Source of the DNA: Methanosarcinaceae archaeon
GTDB taxonomy: Archaea > Halobacteriota > Methanosarcinia > Methanosarcinales > Methanosarcinaceae
Assembly (NCBI GenBank): GCA_028690255.1
Contig: JAQVBP010000046.1
Span: 2,656-8,428 of the forward strand
Direction: 5' to 3'
DNA: 5,773 nucleotides
The notes below the pieces were generated by a model. It saw only the letters and a program-made list of their open reading frames with translations. It was not told the origin of the DNA and searched no databases. Within the stretch, counting starts at the first letter, position 1, and each line of letters begins with the position of its first letter. Shown one piece after another: positions 1-5,773 of this stretch. The position numbers and the translations under genes are program-made.

Positions 1-150
1 AAACATTTAATCCGATTGATTCAAAAATATTCGATCTGTTAGGTGTAAATATATTCAATTTGTTTGATGTAAATATATTCAATTTGTTTGATGTAAATAT
101 ATTCAATTTGTTTGATGTAAATATATTTTATCTATTCGATGTAAAAACAT

Positions 151-158
151 TTTATATT
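151..158 (+). promoter_or_regulatory. possible TATA box for the CbiO-type gene
   Basis: TTTATATT matches the archaeal box A consensus and lies inside the only over-long unit of the 24-bp array. A start site about 25 bp downstream would fall near 180, leaving a leader of roughly 24 nt that contains the GAGG ribosome binding site. The surrounding DNA is so AT-rich that other units (TAAATATAT) are also TATA-like. The gene may instead be read from an upstream transporter operon promoter outside the window. Confidence 0.3.
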
Positions 159-192
159 TTATCTATTCGATGTAAAAACATTTCATTTATTT

Positions 193-196
193 GAGG
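193..196 (+). promoter_or_regulatory. Shine-Dalgarno GAGG
   Basis: GAGG lies 7 nt upstream of the ATG at 204 and supports that start. It sits exactly where the other array units have GATG, so a single T-to-G difference in the last repeat produces the ribosome binding site. Confidence 0.7.
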
Positions 197-203
197 CAAA
201 AAA

Positions 204-1580
204 ATGACAATTCTCGAAACCAGAGGGCTTACTTACTCTTATCCTGACGGGACCGTGGCCGTCCAGGATCTTGATATCAAAATAAATAAAGGGAAGAAGA
301 TCGCCTTCGTGGGAAAAAACGGTTCGGGAAAGTCCACGCTTTTCCTGCTCCTTAATGGGACCCTGAAACCTAAAAAAGGCGAGATCCTCTTCCACGGGGC
401 CCCTTTCAAATACGGCTCAAAAGCCCTCAGAGAGATCCGCAAATCCATCGGAATAGTTTTTCAGAATTCCGATGACCAGCTCTTTGCCCCTACCGTCTAT
501 CAGGACGTCGCCTTTGGCCCCACGAACCTTGACCTCCCGAAGGAAAAGGTCCGGGAACTGGTCGATCGGGCCCTTGAGCAGGTCGGGCTTATCCACCTGA
601 AGGACAAGCCTCCCCACCACCTGAGCGGAGGGCAGAAAAAGAGGGTGGCAATAGCGGGAATAATGGCAATGGAGCCTGAGGTCATCATCCTGGACGAGCC
701 CCTTGCAAACCTGGACCCGGTCGGAGCGGACGAGATCATGGACCTCCTCAACGAGTTCAACCATTTCGGAAGCACCCTCATCATCTCGACCCATGACGTT
801 GACCTGGCCTACCGCTGGTCTGATTATGTCTACCTGATGTCGAACAGCAAGCTCATAGGGGAAGGAGCTCCTGAAGAGGTCTTCAGGGACGTGGAGCTTT
901 TAAAAGAAGCAAACCTGCGCCAGCCTTCAACCCTTGAAATCTACAATGAGATCGAAAGACGGGGCCTGACTAACGGGAGAAGTTCCCCGAAAACCGTGCC
1001 CGAACTCGTAAACGCCCTGAAACCTCCTGACCTTATGTGGGTCGATGTTCCTCCCGGCGTCAAAGAAGGCGATACCCTGAACCTCGGGGTGCTCTACGGG
1101 GAATACGCCCAGAACTCCCCCTATGAAGCCATCAACGCCAGAGTCCTGCACATCCACCCTGAAGGAAAAGCCATTGCGGAAATCAGCCGGAGGGGCTTCA
1201 AGGCGGGCTGCATCCTCATTTACGATACGGACAGCTACTCCCATTCCGAAGTCATAGAAGTTATCAATGAAGGAGAAATCGATTTCGTGGGGGCTATGGG
1301 CAAGAGAAGCAAGACGCTTGCCGAAGAAGACGGCATTTACCTCGACGTAAGCTCAGGCGTAATCGACAGGTCTCTCCTGACCGCCCTCTGCGGCAAACGC
1401 TGCCTCATCCTGACCGGCGGCGGGATGGTCGATCATGCCCTGCAGCGTATTCGGGACTACGTGGAAAAAAGCGGAATCGAGCTAAATGTCGGAACAGTTA
1501 ACAGGGACGGAGGGGGGTTCTGCTGGCTGGAAGGCTTTGAGGAGCCGGTGGATGGCGGGGAGCCGACACACCACATTTAA
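204..1580 (+). CDS. cbiO: CbiO/EcfA-type ECF transporter ATPase with extra C-terminal domain
   Basis: This is the ATP-hydrolysing subunit of an energy-coupling-factor importer, probably for cobalt or nickel, acting on the cytoplasmic side of the membrane. Seen in the 458-residue protein: aromatic A-loop at Y11/Y13, Walker [10 protein letters not shown] (37-45), Q-loop at Q87 followed by DDQLF, the CbiO-family variant, signature LSGGQKKR (140-147), Walker B VIILDEP (160-166), D-loop NLDP (169-172) and switch H197. All catalytic residues are intact. Usual family members are about 270-290 residues. Here residues ~265-440 form an additional domain with alternating strand/helix-like segments (e.g. 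[24 protein letters not shown]) that I cannot assign. The ATG is supported by GAGG 7 nt upstream and by the canonical N-terminus. Membrane (CbiQ) and substrate-binding (CbiM/NikM) partners would be expected upstream, outside the window, so the metal is not determined. The gene stops at TAA and is convergent with the next. Confidence 0.85.
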   Translation: MTILETRGLTYSYPDGTVAVQDLDIKINKGKKIAFVGKNGSGKSTLFLLLNGTLKPKKGEILFHGAPFKYGSKALREIRKSIGIVFQNSDDQLFAPTVYQDVAFGPTNLDLPKEKVRELVDRALEQVGLIHLKDKPPHHLSGGQKKRVAIAGIMAMEPEVIILDEPLANLDPVGADEIMDLLNEFNHFGSTLIISTHDVDLAYRWSDYVYLMSNSKLIGEGAPEEVFRDVELLKEANLRQPSTLEIYNEIERRGLTNGRSSPKTVPELVNALKPPDLMWVDVPPGVKEGDTLNLGVLYGEYAQNSPYEAINARVLHIHPEGKAIAEISRRGFKAGCILIYDTDSYSHSEVIEVINEGEIDFVGAMGKRSKTLAEEDGIYLDVSSGVIDRSLLTALCGKRCLILTGGGMVDHALQRIRDYVEKSGIELNVGTVNRDGGGFCWLEGFEEPVDGGEPTHHI

Positions 1581-1592
1581 ATCAGCCTCCCT

Positions 1593-1625
1593 AAAAAATC
1601 CAAAACATTTCTGAATAATTAAAAA
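1593..1625 (-). terminator. T-tract terminator of the Nfo-like gene
   Basis: On the minus strand two oligo-T runs follow the stop codon, T5 at 1625-1621 and T6 at 1598-1593, separated by AT-rich sequence. They fit archaeal intrinsic termination of the leftward transcription unit. Confidence 0.45.
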
Positions 1626-1627
1626 CC

Positions 1628-1637
1628 TTTCTTTTTT
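1628..1637 (+). terminator. T-tract terminator of the CbiO-type gene
   Basis: A TTTCTTTTTT tract begins 48 bp after the stop codon, a typical archaeal oligo-T termination signal without a GC-rich stem. Its last two bases overlap the TAA stop of the convergent gene, so the + transcript probably ends inside the opposing gene's end. Confidence 0.5.
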
Positions 1638-2469
1638 ACAGGCCCTCATAACTTTTCTTAAGCAGCAGGGCGTCTCCTTCAAGGTTGGGACTCTCACAGA
1701 TAAGGAGGCCCTTTACCCCGAACTCTTTCAGGGCCTTCAGGAGTTCGGGATAATTGAAATCGGATTCCTCAAGAAGGAGGTGTTTCTTTTCCCCGCTTTT
1801 GCCGTAATCGATCCCCGAGACGTGCATGTGCATATCGTACAGGCCTTCCTTTCCAAGCGTCTCTTCGACCCGTTCCAGAATGCCTGCAAATTCGGGATAG
1901 GAGTTATCTTTTCCTTCCCTTGCGTGCATGTGGGAAAAGTCCAGGCAGGGCCTGACTCCTTCGATTTCCCTGCTCAGGGAAAGCACTTCTTCCAGGGTCC
2001 CGAACTGGGAACTTTTCCCCATGGTCTCGGGCCTGAGGACTGCCGGAATTCCTTCGCTCCGCAGCCTTTCGCCCAGTTCCCGGAGAGTTTTCGAGACTTT
2101 CGCGTAGGCTTCCTCTTTGCTGCTTTTCTGGTAAAAAGCCGCATGAAAAACTATGGATTCCGCCCCGCAGAGGCTTCCTATCCTTGCGGCCTGGTAAATC
2201 CGCTCGATGCTGGCTTTCAGTTTATCTTCTTCGAGGGAGTTTAGGTTGATGTAGTAAGGGGCATGGACGCTGAGGGCCACTCCTTCCTTTCCTGCGGCCT
2301 CCAGAACCTTTTTCGCTCCGTTTTCCCGCATCCTCACACTCTGCACGAACTCGAGTTCCATGCAGTCCAGGCCCAGCTCCCGGATGCGTTCGATTCCTGC
2401 AACGCTGGTCCTTTTCGAGGCGCTGGCCGGGACTCCTGCTGTCCCGAAGAGCAGTTTTTCCTGTGCCAT
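1636..2469 (-). CDS. endonuclease IV-like (AP endonuclease family 2) TIM-barrel protein
   Basis: The 277-residue protein has the length and motif order of Nfo, which cleaves DNA 5' of abasic sites with a trinuclear zinc centre. Visible counterparts of the E. coli ligands are H69 in VHAPYYINL (Nfo HAPYLINL), H109 in IVFHAAFY, E148 in RPETMGK, D177 and H180 in CLDFSHMHA, H214/H216 in MHMHVSG, H230 and E259 in ICESP. The Nfo DRH ligand motif appears here as KKH (228-230), so the aspartate of the third zinc site seems to be lysine. The protein is therefore best called Nfo-like: either a genuine AP endonuclease with an altered site or a xylose-isomerase-like TIM barrel with another substrate. The ATG is preceded by TCAGG at 6 nt spacing. 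It lies 52 bp downstream of the small acidic gene with no obvious promoter between, suggesting cotranscription. A leading GTAG or GTAGVP-type start (LLFGTAGVP) is usual for archaeal members. Confidence 0.8.
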   Translation of the reverse strand: MAQEKLLFGTAGVPASASKRTSVAGIERIRELGLDCMELEFVQSVRMRENGAKKVLEAAGKEGVALSVHAPYYINLNSLEEDKLKASIERIYQAARIGSLCGAESIVFHAAFYQKSSKEEAYAKVSKTLRELGERLRSEGIPAVLRPETMGKSSQFGTLEEVLSLSREIEGVRPCLDFSHMHAREGKDNSYPEFAGILERVEETLGKEGLYDMHMHVSGIDYGKSGEKKHLLLEESDFNYPELLKALKEFGVKGLLICESPNLEGDALLLKKSYEGL

Positions 2470-2475
2470 GGTTTT

Positions 2476-2480
2476 CCTGA
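2476..2480 (-). promoter_or_regulatory. Shine-Dalgarno of the Nfo-like gene
   Basis: TCAGG on the minus strand, followed by A, lies 6 nt before the ATG at 2469 and fixes that start. No convincing TATA box is seen in the 52-bp gap upstream. Confidence 0.5.
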
Positions 2481-2521
2481 TTAAATGGTATTGTTAACGG
2501 TCAGGTCTCATATCTCAGATT

Positions 2522-2854
2522 TCAGATAATCCCGAGGTGGTCTTTTATTTCCTTTGCCCGCTCAGGTGATATTTTTTCGGCCACGACCGCGATGAACTCG
2601 TCCCGGTCCTCATCCAGGGAACGGATATCTTCTATTTCATCCAGGGCAAGCCCGACCAGGTAGTCGAGTTCTTCGGGATTCAGCCGCTCCAGCCTCTCCC
2701 TAAAGTCTTCTGAAGATTCCGCAAACTTATGTGAGACAGGCCTCAGGATGAAGGGAAAATGGTGTCCTCCTTCAGGGGATACAAGATTTCCCCGGGCTTC
2801 GGGGGCCAGTTTGTCAAAAATCTCAATGTCCATTTTGGTAAATTTTCTCGACAT
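2522..2854 (-). CDS. small acidic protein of unknown function
   Basis: I do not recognise this 110-residue protein. It has no signal peptide, membrane segment or cysteine. The N-terminal third contains KLAPEARGNL and a glycine/histidine turn SPEGGHHFPF (27-36). The rest looks helical and strongly acidic (SSEDFRERLERL, DEIEDIRSLDEDRDEF), ending in ISPERAKEIKDHLGII. The frame stays open upstream to a TTG at 3127, but that extension runs through a TATA box and a run of palindromes, so it is rejected. ATG 2854 sits about 30 bp from the TATA centre, giving a leader of only a few nucleotides, and no strong Shine-Dalgarno is needed. A second Met (codon at 2833) is a less likely start. It stops at TGA, 52 bp before the Nfo-like gene on the same strand. 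Coding is supported by codon use like that of its neighbours and by the placement of the promoter. Confidence 0.7.
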   Translation of the reverse strand: MSRKFTKMDIEIFDKLAPEARGNLVSPEGGHHFPFILRPVSHKFAESSEDFRERLERLNPEELDYLVGLALDEIEDIRSLDEDRDEFIAVVAEKISPERAKEIKDHLGII

Positions 2855-2878
2855 GGTATCTTCTATCCCTTTTTCAGG

Positions 2879-2890
2879 ATTTATATGTAT
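2879..2890 (-). promoter_or_regulatory. TATA box for the small acidic gene and Nfo-like gene
   Basis: The minus strand reads ATACATATAAAT, with its centre about 30 bp upstream of the ATG at 2854, the spacing expected for a near-leaderless archaeal transcript. The box is almost symmetrical; read on the + strand it is TTTATATG, an equally good match, so transcription in the opposite direction, into the hairpin-rich spacer, is also possible. Confidence 0.55.
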
Positions 2891-2940
2891 TGAAAAACCG
2901 GGCCTGGTCAGACAGGATGATTCAGGAAAACCGGGTGGGC

Positions 2941-2985
2941 TAGAGCTGATAATTTCAAAAACCGGAACTTCCTTAATAGTCGTCT
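2941..2985 (+). repeat. direct repeat A, copy 1
   Basis: Shares blocks TAGAGCTGA, ATTTCAAAAACC, CCTTAAT and GTCGTCTT, in the same order and at the same spacing, with 3499-3543. About 8 of 45 positions differ, most of them in one central stretch. Confidence 0.8.
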
Positions 2986-2987
2986 TC

Positions 2988-3133
2988 CCCGAGTTCCGCT
3001 TCGGGATCACAGTAAATCGAAGATTTACTGGGAGTTGCGATGAAACCGCAACATCAGAAAAATCTTTGATTTTTCTTTTAGTTGCACTGTAAGTGCAACA
3101 GCACGGCGTCCGTTTCGCTACGCTCAAGCGGAC
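2988..3133. other. run of six consecutive short hairpins
   Basis: Six inverted repeats follow one another, the middle four only 3-4 nt apart. They are 2988-3005 (5-bp stem), 3010-3030 (9 bp, loop GAA), 3034-3052 (6 bp, GTTGCG/CGCAAC, 7-nt loop), 3056-3076 (9 bp, loop TTT), 3081-3099 (8 bp, GTTGCACT/AGTGCAAC, loop GTA) and 3108-3133 (8 bp with one G-T pair, 10-nt loop). The stems differ in sequence, so this is not simple tandem duplication. Function unknown: structured RNA, protein-binding array or remnants of palindromic elements. Confidence 0.75.
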
Positions 3134-3177
3134 TGAAAATGCCAGATAAACCGTAATTGGCGTCTTCCATCATTCTT

Positions 3178-3249
3178 GTCACGCGCGCAGCGCGGCCTTT
3201 TCGTGATGACCAGACAGATGAAGCGCTATTCACTGCTCAGATCACGAAA
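3178..3249. repeat. nested inverted repeats
   Basis: TTTCGTGAT (3199-3207) and ATCACGAAA (3241-3249) are a perfect 9-bp inverted repeat with a 33-nt loop. A competing pair, TCACG (3179-3183) with CGTGA (3202-3206), encloses the CG-rich palindrome CGCGCAGCGCG. The two arrangements are mutually exclusive because they share CGTGA. Confidence 0.6.
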
Positions 3250-3397
3250 TTTAGATGAAACCACCTGTGGACGGGCCGGATATGGGCATATCAGCTCAAA
3301 AAAGAAATCTTGGGTCTTCAGAAAAAGAAAAATCGAATTAGAAATACCAGATACGGTTTAGCGCGGGATTTGATTTTGCTTTGTCATTATGAAAAGG

Positions 3398-3433
3398 CCG
3401 TCCGGCAAGCCGGGCGGTGAGGTGGCCGTTTTT
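3398..3433 (+). repeat. GC hairpin followed by T-run; direct repeat B, copy 1
   Basis: CCGTCCGGC (3398-3406) pairs with GCCGGGCGG (3409-3417) across AA, 9 bp with one G-T pair. It is followed by GAGG, GGCCG and a T5 run at 3429-3433. The layout resembles a rho-independent-like terminator, although no transcription unit is known to enter it from the left. From 3400 on it matches 3557-3590 as direct repeat B (GTCCG, GCCGGGCG, TGAGG, CCGTTTTT in order). Confidence 0.55.
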
Positions 3434-3498
3434 CTGAAAAATAGAACTCAGAAAGCTATGGCAAATTCGGTTTTGAACCACTTATTCCAGGGGCCGGT

Positions 3499-3543
3499 TA
3501 GAGCTGACGATTTCAAAAACCATCCCCTCCTTAATTGTCGTCT
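3499..3543 (+). repeat. direct repeat A, copy 2
   Basis: Second copy of the element at 2941-2985, 558 bp away in the same orientation. Here it is followed after about 14 bp by direct repeat B, which the first copy lacks. Confidence 0.8.
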
Positions 3544-3556
3544 TTTTTCGTTCATG

Positions 3557-3602
3557 TCCGCGCGCGCCGGGCGATGAGGCCGTTTTTTTTCGATAGATCG
3601 AA
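3557..3602 (+). repeat. direct repeat B, copy 2, ending in a small palindrome
   Basis: GTCCG, GCCGGGCG, TGAGG and CCGTTTTTTTT follow in the order seen at 3400-3433, with small length changes. The T8 run leads into TTCGAT-AG-ATCGAA (3589-3602), a perfect 6-bp inverted repeat. Confidence 0.65.
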
Positions 3603-3641
3603 TTTAAAGGGGAGGGGGGCCTGCAATATTTTTGATCCGGC

Positions 3642-3656
3642 CAGACCAGCGGTCTG
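3642..3656. other. short hairpin downstream of rad50
   Basis: CAGACC-AGC-GGTCTG is a perfect 6-bp inverted repeat with a 3-nt loop, 34 bp past the rad50 stop on the minus strand. No T-run follows on that strand, so it is not a textbook terminator but may mark the 3' end of the rad50 mRNA. It is flanked on one side and overlapped on the other by a direct CTGCAAT repeat (3621-3627, 3654-3660). Confidence 0.4.
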
Positions 3657-3689
3657 CAATCTAAATTGAAGACCCTTTACCCCCCTTCC

Positions 3690-5773
3690 TTAATTTTTAC
3701 TAATCGAGGACATGTTGGTCAGGGGGTCCTTTTCGACGTGGAAGACGTGGTCCGCAGAATCGATCAGGGACTCGTCGTGGGAGACCACTATAATCTGGCC
3801 CACCCCTATGTTTCGCATCAGGTCGATGAGTTTAAGGAGCTGTCTGATGTGGCCTTTGTCCAGGAAAACGGTTGGTTCGTCCAGGATCATGGGGGGCAGG
3901 TTGTCACCTTTCTCCCCGGAGAATCCGAGGGAGAGCAGGCGGTAGATGGCGCAGCGCAGTATGAGGTTGAAAATGGCTCTTTCCCCGCCGCTCAGGAGTT
4001 TGGGTTCCAGAGGGACCCCGTCTTTTCTGTACACGGTAAGGTTGTACTCGGGGTCCAGCTCGATATGGGAATAGGCGTTGTTTGCGTACATGAAGGAAAA
4101 CATCTCATTCAGGAGCTTGGAAAGTGCCCCGATGTTTTTAGCCCTCATGTCAGCCCGGATGCGCATATAGGCGTTTTCAAGCTCGTCGGCGTTTTTGCCC
4201 ACGGCTTCAAGGTAAGTTCTTTTGTTTTCCAGGGCTTTTTTATCCTCCCTGAGGGCCGAGAGGCGTTTTAAAGTGGTCTCTATCCTGCCGATTTCTTTCA
4301 GGACTCCGTCTTTTTCCGCCGATATTTCCCCTATATTTTTCTCGATATTTTTCAGAGCGTCCTCGAACTGGGCCCGCCTGTGTTCCAGGCCGGGAAGGTC
4401 GGTCCCCTGCATTTTTTCTTCGAGTTTCCGGAAGCTTTCGCTCTTTTCCTGAATTTCCTTATCCAGAAAACCTATGGTTACCCCGAGGTTCCGAATTTCG
4501 GCCTCAAGTCCGGAAATCTGGTGCCCTATGTTTGTTATACCAAGCAGGTTTTCCCTGAGTTGTTTGGCCTTCGCAAGGAGCTTCTCGGAATCCGAATGGG
4601 CCTTTTTCCCGGCTTCCTCCTTTTCATTCAGGGCCAGGATGTCCAGCCTGAGTTTTTCGAGCTCTGCTTTTCCTTCGCTTTTCCGGGTCTCAAGCTCCCT
4701 TATCCTCTCTTCAAGTTCCTCTGCCCTTTTCCCGTAGCTCTCGATCAGGGTTTCAGAGGCCTGGATTTTCCCTTTGAGTTTCTCGATTTCAGCTGCGTTT
4801 TCGGAAAGCTTTTTCTCAAAGGCCTTTGCCTCCCCAAGGAGGGTTTCACTTTCCAGGTGAGCCTTTACAGCCTCTTCTTCCTGCTCTTTCAGGGCCTCGA
4901 TTTCCGAGAACAGTTCCTTTTTCCGGCTTTCAAGCCCCTCTTTTCCGGCCTCAAGCCCAACGAGTTTCCGGCCCTCTTCCTCGATCCGGGCCTTATGGGT
5001 CTCGAGCAGTTTCTCCGAATTTTCAGTATTGTTCTGAAATTTCTCAAGCTCTTTTTCGTACCCGGAAATTTGCTTCTCAAGTTTTCGGGCCGCTTTCAGG
5101 TCCCCAAGCTTTTTCTCAAGCTCCCCCTGCTGGTCCTCAAGCTCCGCAAGTTTTCCGGAAAGCTTCTCCTTTTCTTTTTCCGCCTCCTCGACAGTACCCG
5201 AAACCTCTGACCCTTCAAGCTCCTGCCCGCAGGTCGGGCATTTCCCCTCGGCCAGAAGTTTCCGGTTCTTGAGAATGCTTTTTCCAAGTTCCTTTATACG
5301 GGTCTCCAGCTCTTTCGAATTCCCGTGGAGCCGGTTTTTGTTCTCCTGCAGGAGGTCGTTTATTTCCTCCAGCCTGTCCAGCTTTTCCGCATCAAATCCG
5401 AGTTTTTTAAAGGCCTCAAGGACTCCGGCCTTCTCTTCCCGAAGCTTCAGGATTTCCCGCTCGGTCTTTTCCATTTCAAGTTCCAGGATTCCAAGTTTTT
5501 CTCCGGATTCCCGGATGGATTCCCGGCAGGTTTTTATCTCTTTTTCAAGAGTTCCAAGAGCTTCATCGGAGTTTTCCTTCTCTTTTCCGGCAAGCGAGAG
5601 TTTGTTTGCAATTTCGTTTTTCCGGTCCCGAAGAAGGCTTTCCTTTTTTTCCCTTTCCTTTACAAGAACCCCGATTTCAGTACCGTCTTTCCAGATTTCG
5701 ATATCGGTTTCGGTTCCGTTATTAGTCTCGATTCTGGTTTTAGTCCCGGTTTTGATCCCGGTTTTGATCCCGG
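3690..5773 (-). CDS. rad50: Rad50 DNA double-strand break repair ATPase, N-terminus outside window
   Basis: Rad50 forms the Mre11-Rad50 complex that tethers and processes DNA ends. The frame is open to the right edge, giving 693 visible residues; the ATG at 5474 is internal, not the start. From the edge: an unusual TGIK-type repeat, then a charged Glu/Lys/Leu coiled coil, the zinc hook CPTCGQEL (Cys codons at 5238-5240 and 5229-5231), the returning coiled coil down to about 4150, and the C-terminal ATPase lobe. That lobe has signature LLSGGERAIFNL (around 3990), Walker B PPMILDEPTVFLD (D codon 3879-3881) and switch His in VVSHDES (codon 3777-3779). All these elements are intact. The N-terminal lobe with Walker A and Q-loop is beyond 5773, probably some 350-400 residues judging from the ~1,050-1,100-residue length usual in this group. 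mre11 would be expected further upstream. An SMC or SbcC label is less likely given the hook and archaeal-type signature. Confidence 0.95.
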   Translation of the reverse strand, partial: GIKTGIKTGTKTRIETNNGTETDIEIWKDGTEIGVLVKEREKKESLLRDRKNEIANKLSLAGKEKENSDEALGTLEKEIKTCRESIRESGEKLGILELEMEKTEREILKLREEKAGVLEAFKKLGFDAEKLDRLEEINDLLQENKNRLHGNSKELETRIKELGKSILKNRKLLAEGKCPTCGQELEGSEVSGTVEEAEKEKEKLSGKLAELEDQQGELEKKLGDLKAARKLEKQISGYEKELEKFQNNTENSEKLLETHKARIEEEGRKLVGLEAGKEGLESRKKELFSEIEALKEQEEEAVKAHLESETLLGEAKAFEKKLSENAAEIEKLKGKIQASETLIESYGKRAEELEERIRELETRKSEGKAELEKLRLDILALNEKEEAGKKAHSDSEKLLAKAKQLRENLLGITNIGHQISGLEAEIRNLGVTIGFLDKEIQEKSESFRKLEEKMQGTDLPGLEHRRAQFEDALKNIEKNIGEISAEKDGVLKEIGRIETTLKRLSALREDKKALENKRTYLEAVGKNADELENAYMRIRADMRAKNIGALSKLLNEMFSFMYANNAYSHIELDPEYNLTVYRKDGVPLEPKLLSGGERAIFNLILRCAIYRLLSLGFSGEKGDNLPPMILDEPTVFLDKGHIRQLLKLIDLMRNIGVGQIIVVSHDESLIDSADHVFHVEKDPLTNMSSISKN
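5700..5773 (-). repeat. decaying 12-bp in-frame repeat inside rad50
   Basis: On the minus strand GGGATCAAAACC is repeated exactly at 5771-5760 and 5759-5748, with two changes at 5747-5736, then fades through 5735-5700. In frame it encodes GIKT, GIKT, GTKT, RIET, NNGT, ETDI. It extends past the right edge, so copy number is unknown. Confidence 0.8.

Larger units (their letters stand above)
1..203. repeat. AT-rich 24-bp tandem array, open at left edge
   Basis: A unit whose core reads GATGTAAATATATTC recurs with a strict 24-bp period. Unit starts are at 18, 42, 66, 90, 114 and 138, then 169 (one unit is 31 bp, i.e. 7 bp longer) and a last degenerate unit at 193. Bases 1-17 align with the tail of a further unit, so the array continues outside the window. 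The copies at 66 and 90 are identical; the flanking ones decay progressively, as expected for local duplication followed by drift. There are no unique spacers, so it is not CRISPR. The final unit supplies the ribosome binding site and runs into the start codon of the transporter gene. One reading frame of the unit is open, so it could alternatively be the repetitive 3' end of an upstream gene. Confidence 0.9.
2891..3689. other. gene-poor, hairpin- and repeat-rich spacer
   Basis: About 800 bp between the TATA box and the end of rad50 without a convincing gene. Open frames at 3176-3361 (TTG start) and 3389-3577 on the + strand lack ribosome binding sites and run across inverted repeats. The content is short perfect palindromes, mostly with 3-nt loops, two pairs of diverged direct repeats and local CG-rich blocks (CGCGCGC). 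No RNA polymerase III-type gene, tRNA or transposase is visible. It may be a graveyard of intergenic repeat elements or encode a structured RNA. Confidence 0.6.

Overview
The window looks like archaeal, most likely methanosarcinal, chromosome (a methanogen of the Methanosarcina type). The main support is the haloarchaeal/methanosarcinal style of the Rad50 C-terminus (LSGGERAIFNL, LDEPTVFLDKGH), an archaeal-type TATA box almost on top of a start codon, T-tract terminators without GC stems, and fairly GC-rich genes set among very AT-rich or hairpin-rich spacers. The species is inferred and cannot be fixed from the sequence alone.

Left part (1-1580, + strand): about 200 bp of AT-rich DNA is almost entirely a 24-bp tandem array that runs off the left edge and ends in the Shine-Dalgarno of a CbiO-type ECF transporter ATPase. 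That protein carries an extra C-terminal domain of roughly 180 residues beyond the usual ABC ATPase. A short convergent spacer with T-tracts on both strands separates it from the next gene.

Middle part (1636-2854, - strand): an endonuclease IV-like (AP endonuclease family 2) TIM-barrel protein lies 52 bp downstream of a small acidic protein of unknown function (110 aa). They are probably cotranscribed from a TATA box at 2879-2890.

The spacer 2891-3689 holds no convincing gene. It is dense in short perfect hairpins, six of them packed between 2988 and 3133, and contains two pairs of diverged direct repeats. It is the least explained part of the window.

Right part (3690-5773, - strand): the C-terminal two thirds or so of Rad50, including zinc hook, returning coiled coil and C-terminal ATPase lobe. 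The N-terminal lobe lies beyond the right edge. A decaying 12-bp in-frame repeat (tetrapeptide TGIK) interrupts its first coiled-coil arm at the edge. Three consecutive - strand genes thus include two with DNA-repair folds (Rad50, Nfo-like), with the unknown small protein between them. A functional link is only a guess, because the 835-bp spacer and the separate promoter argue against one operon with rad50.
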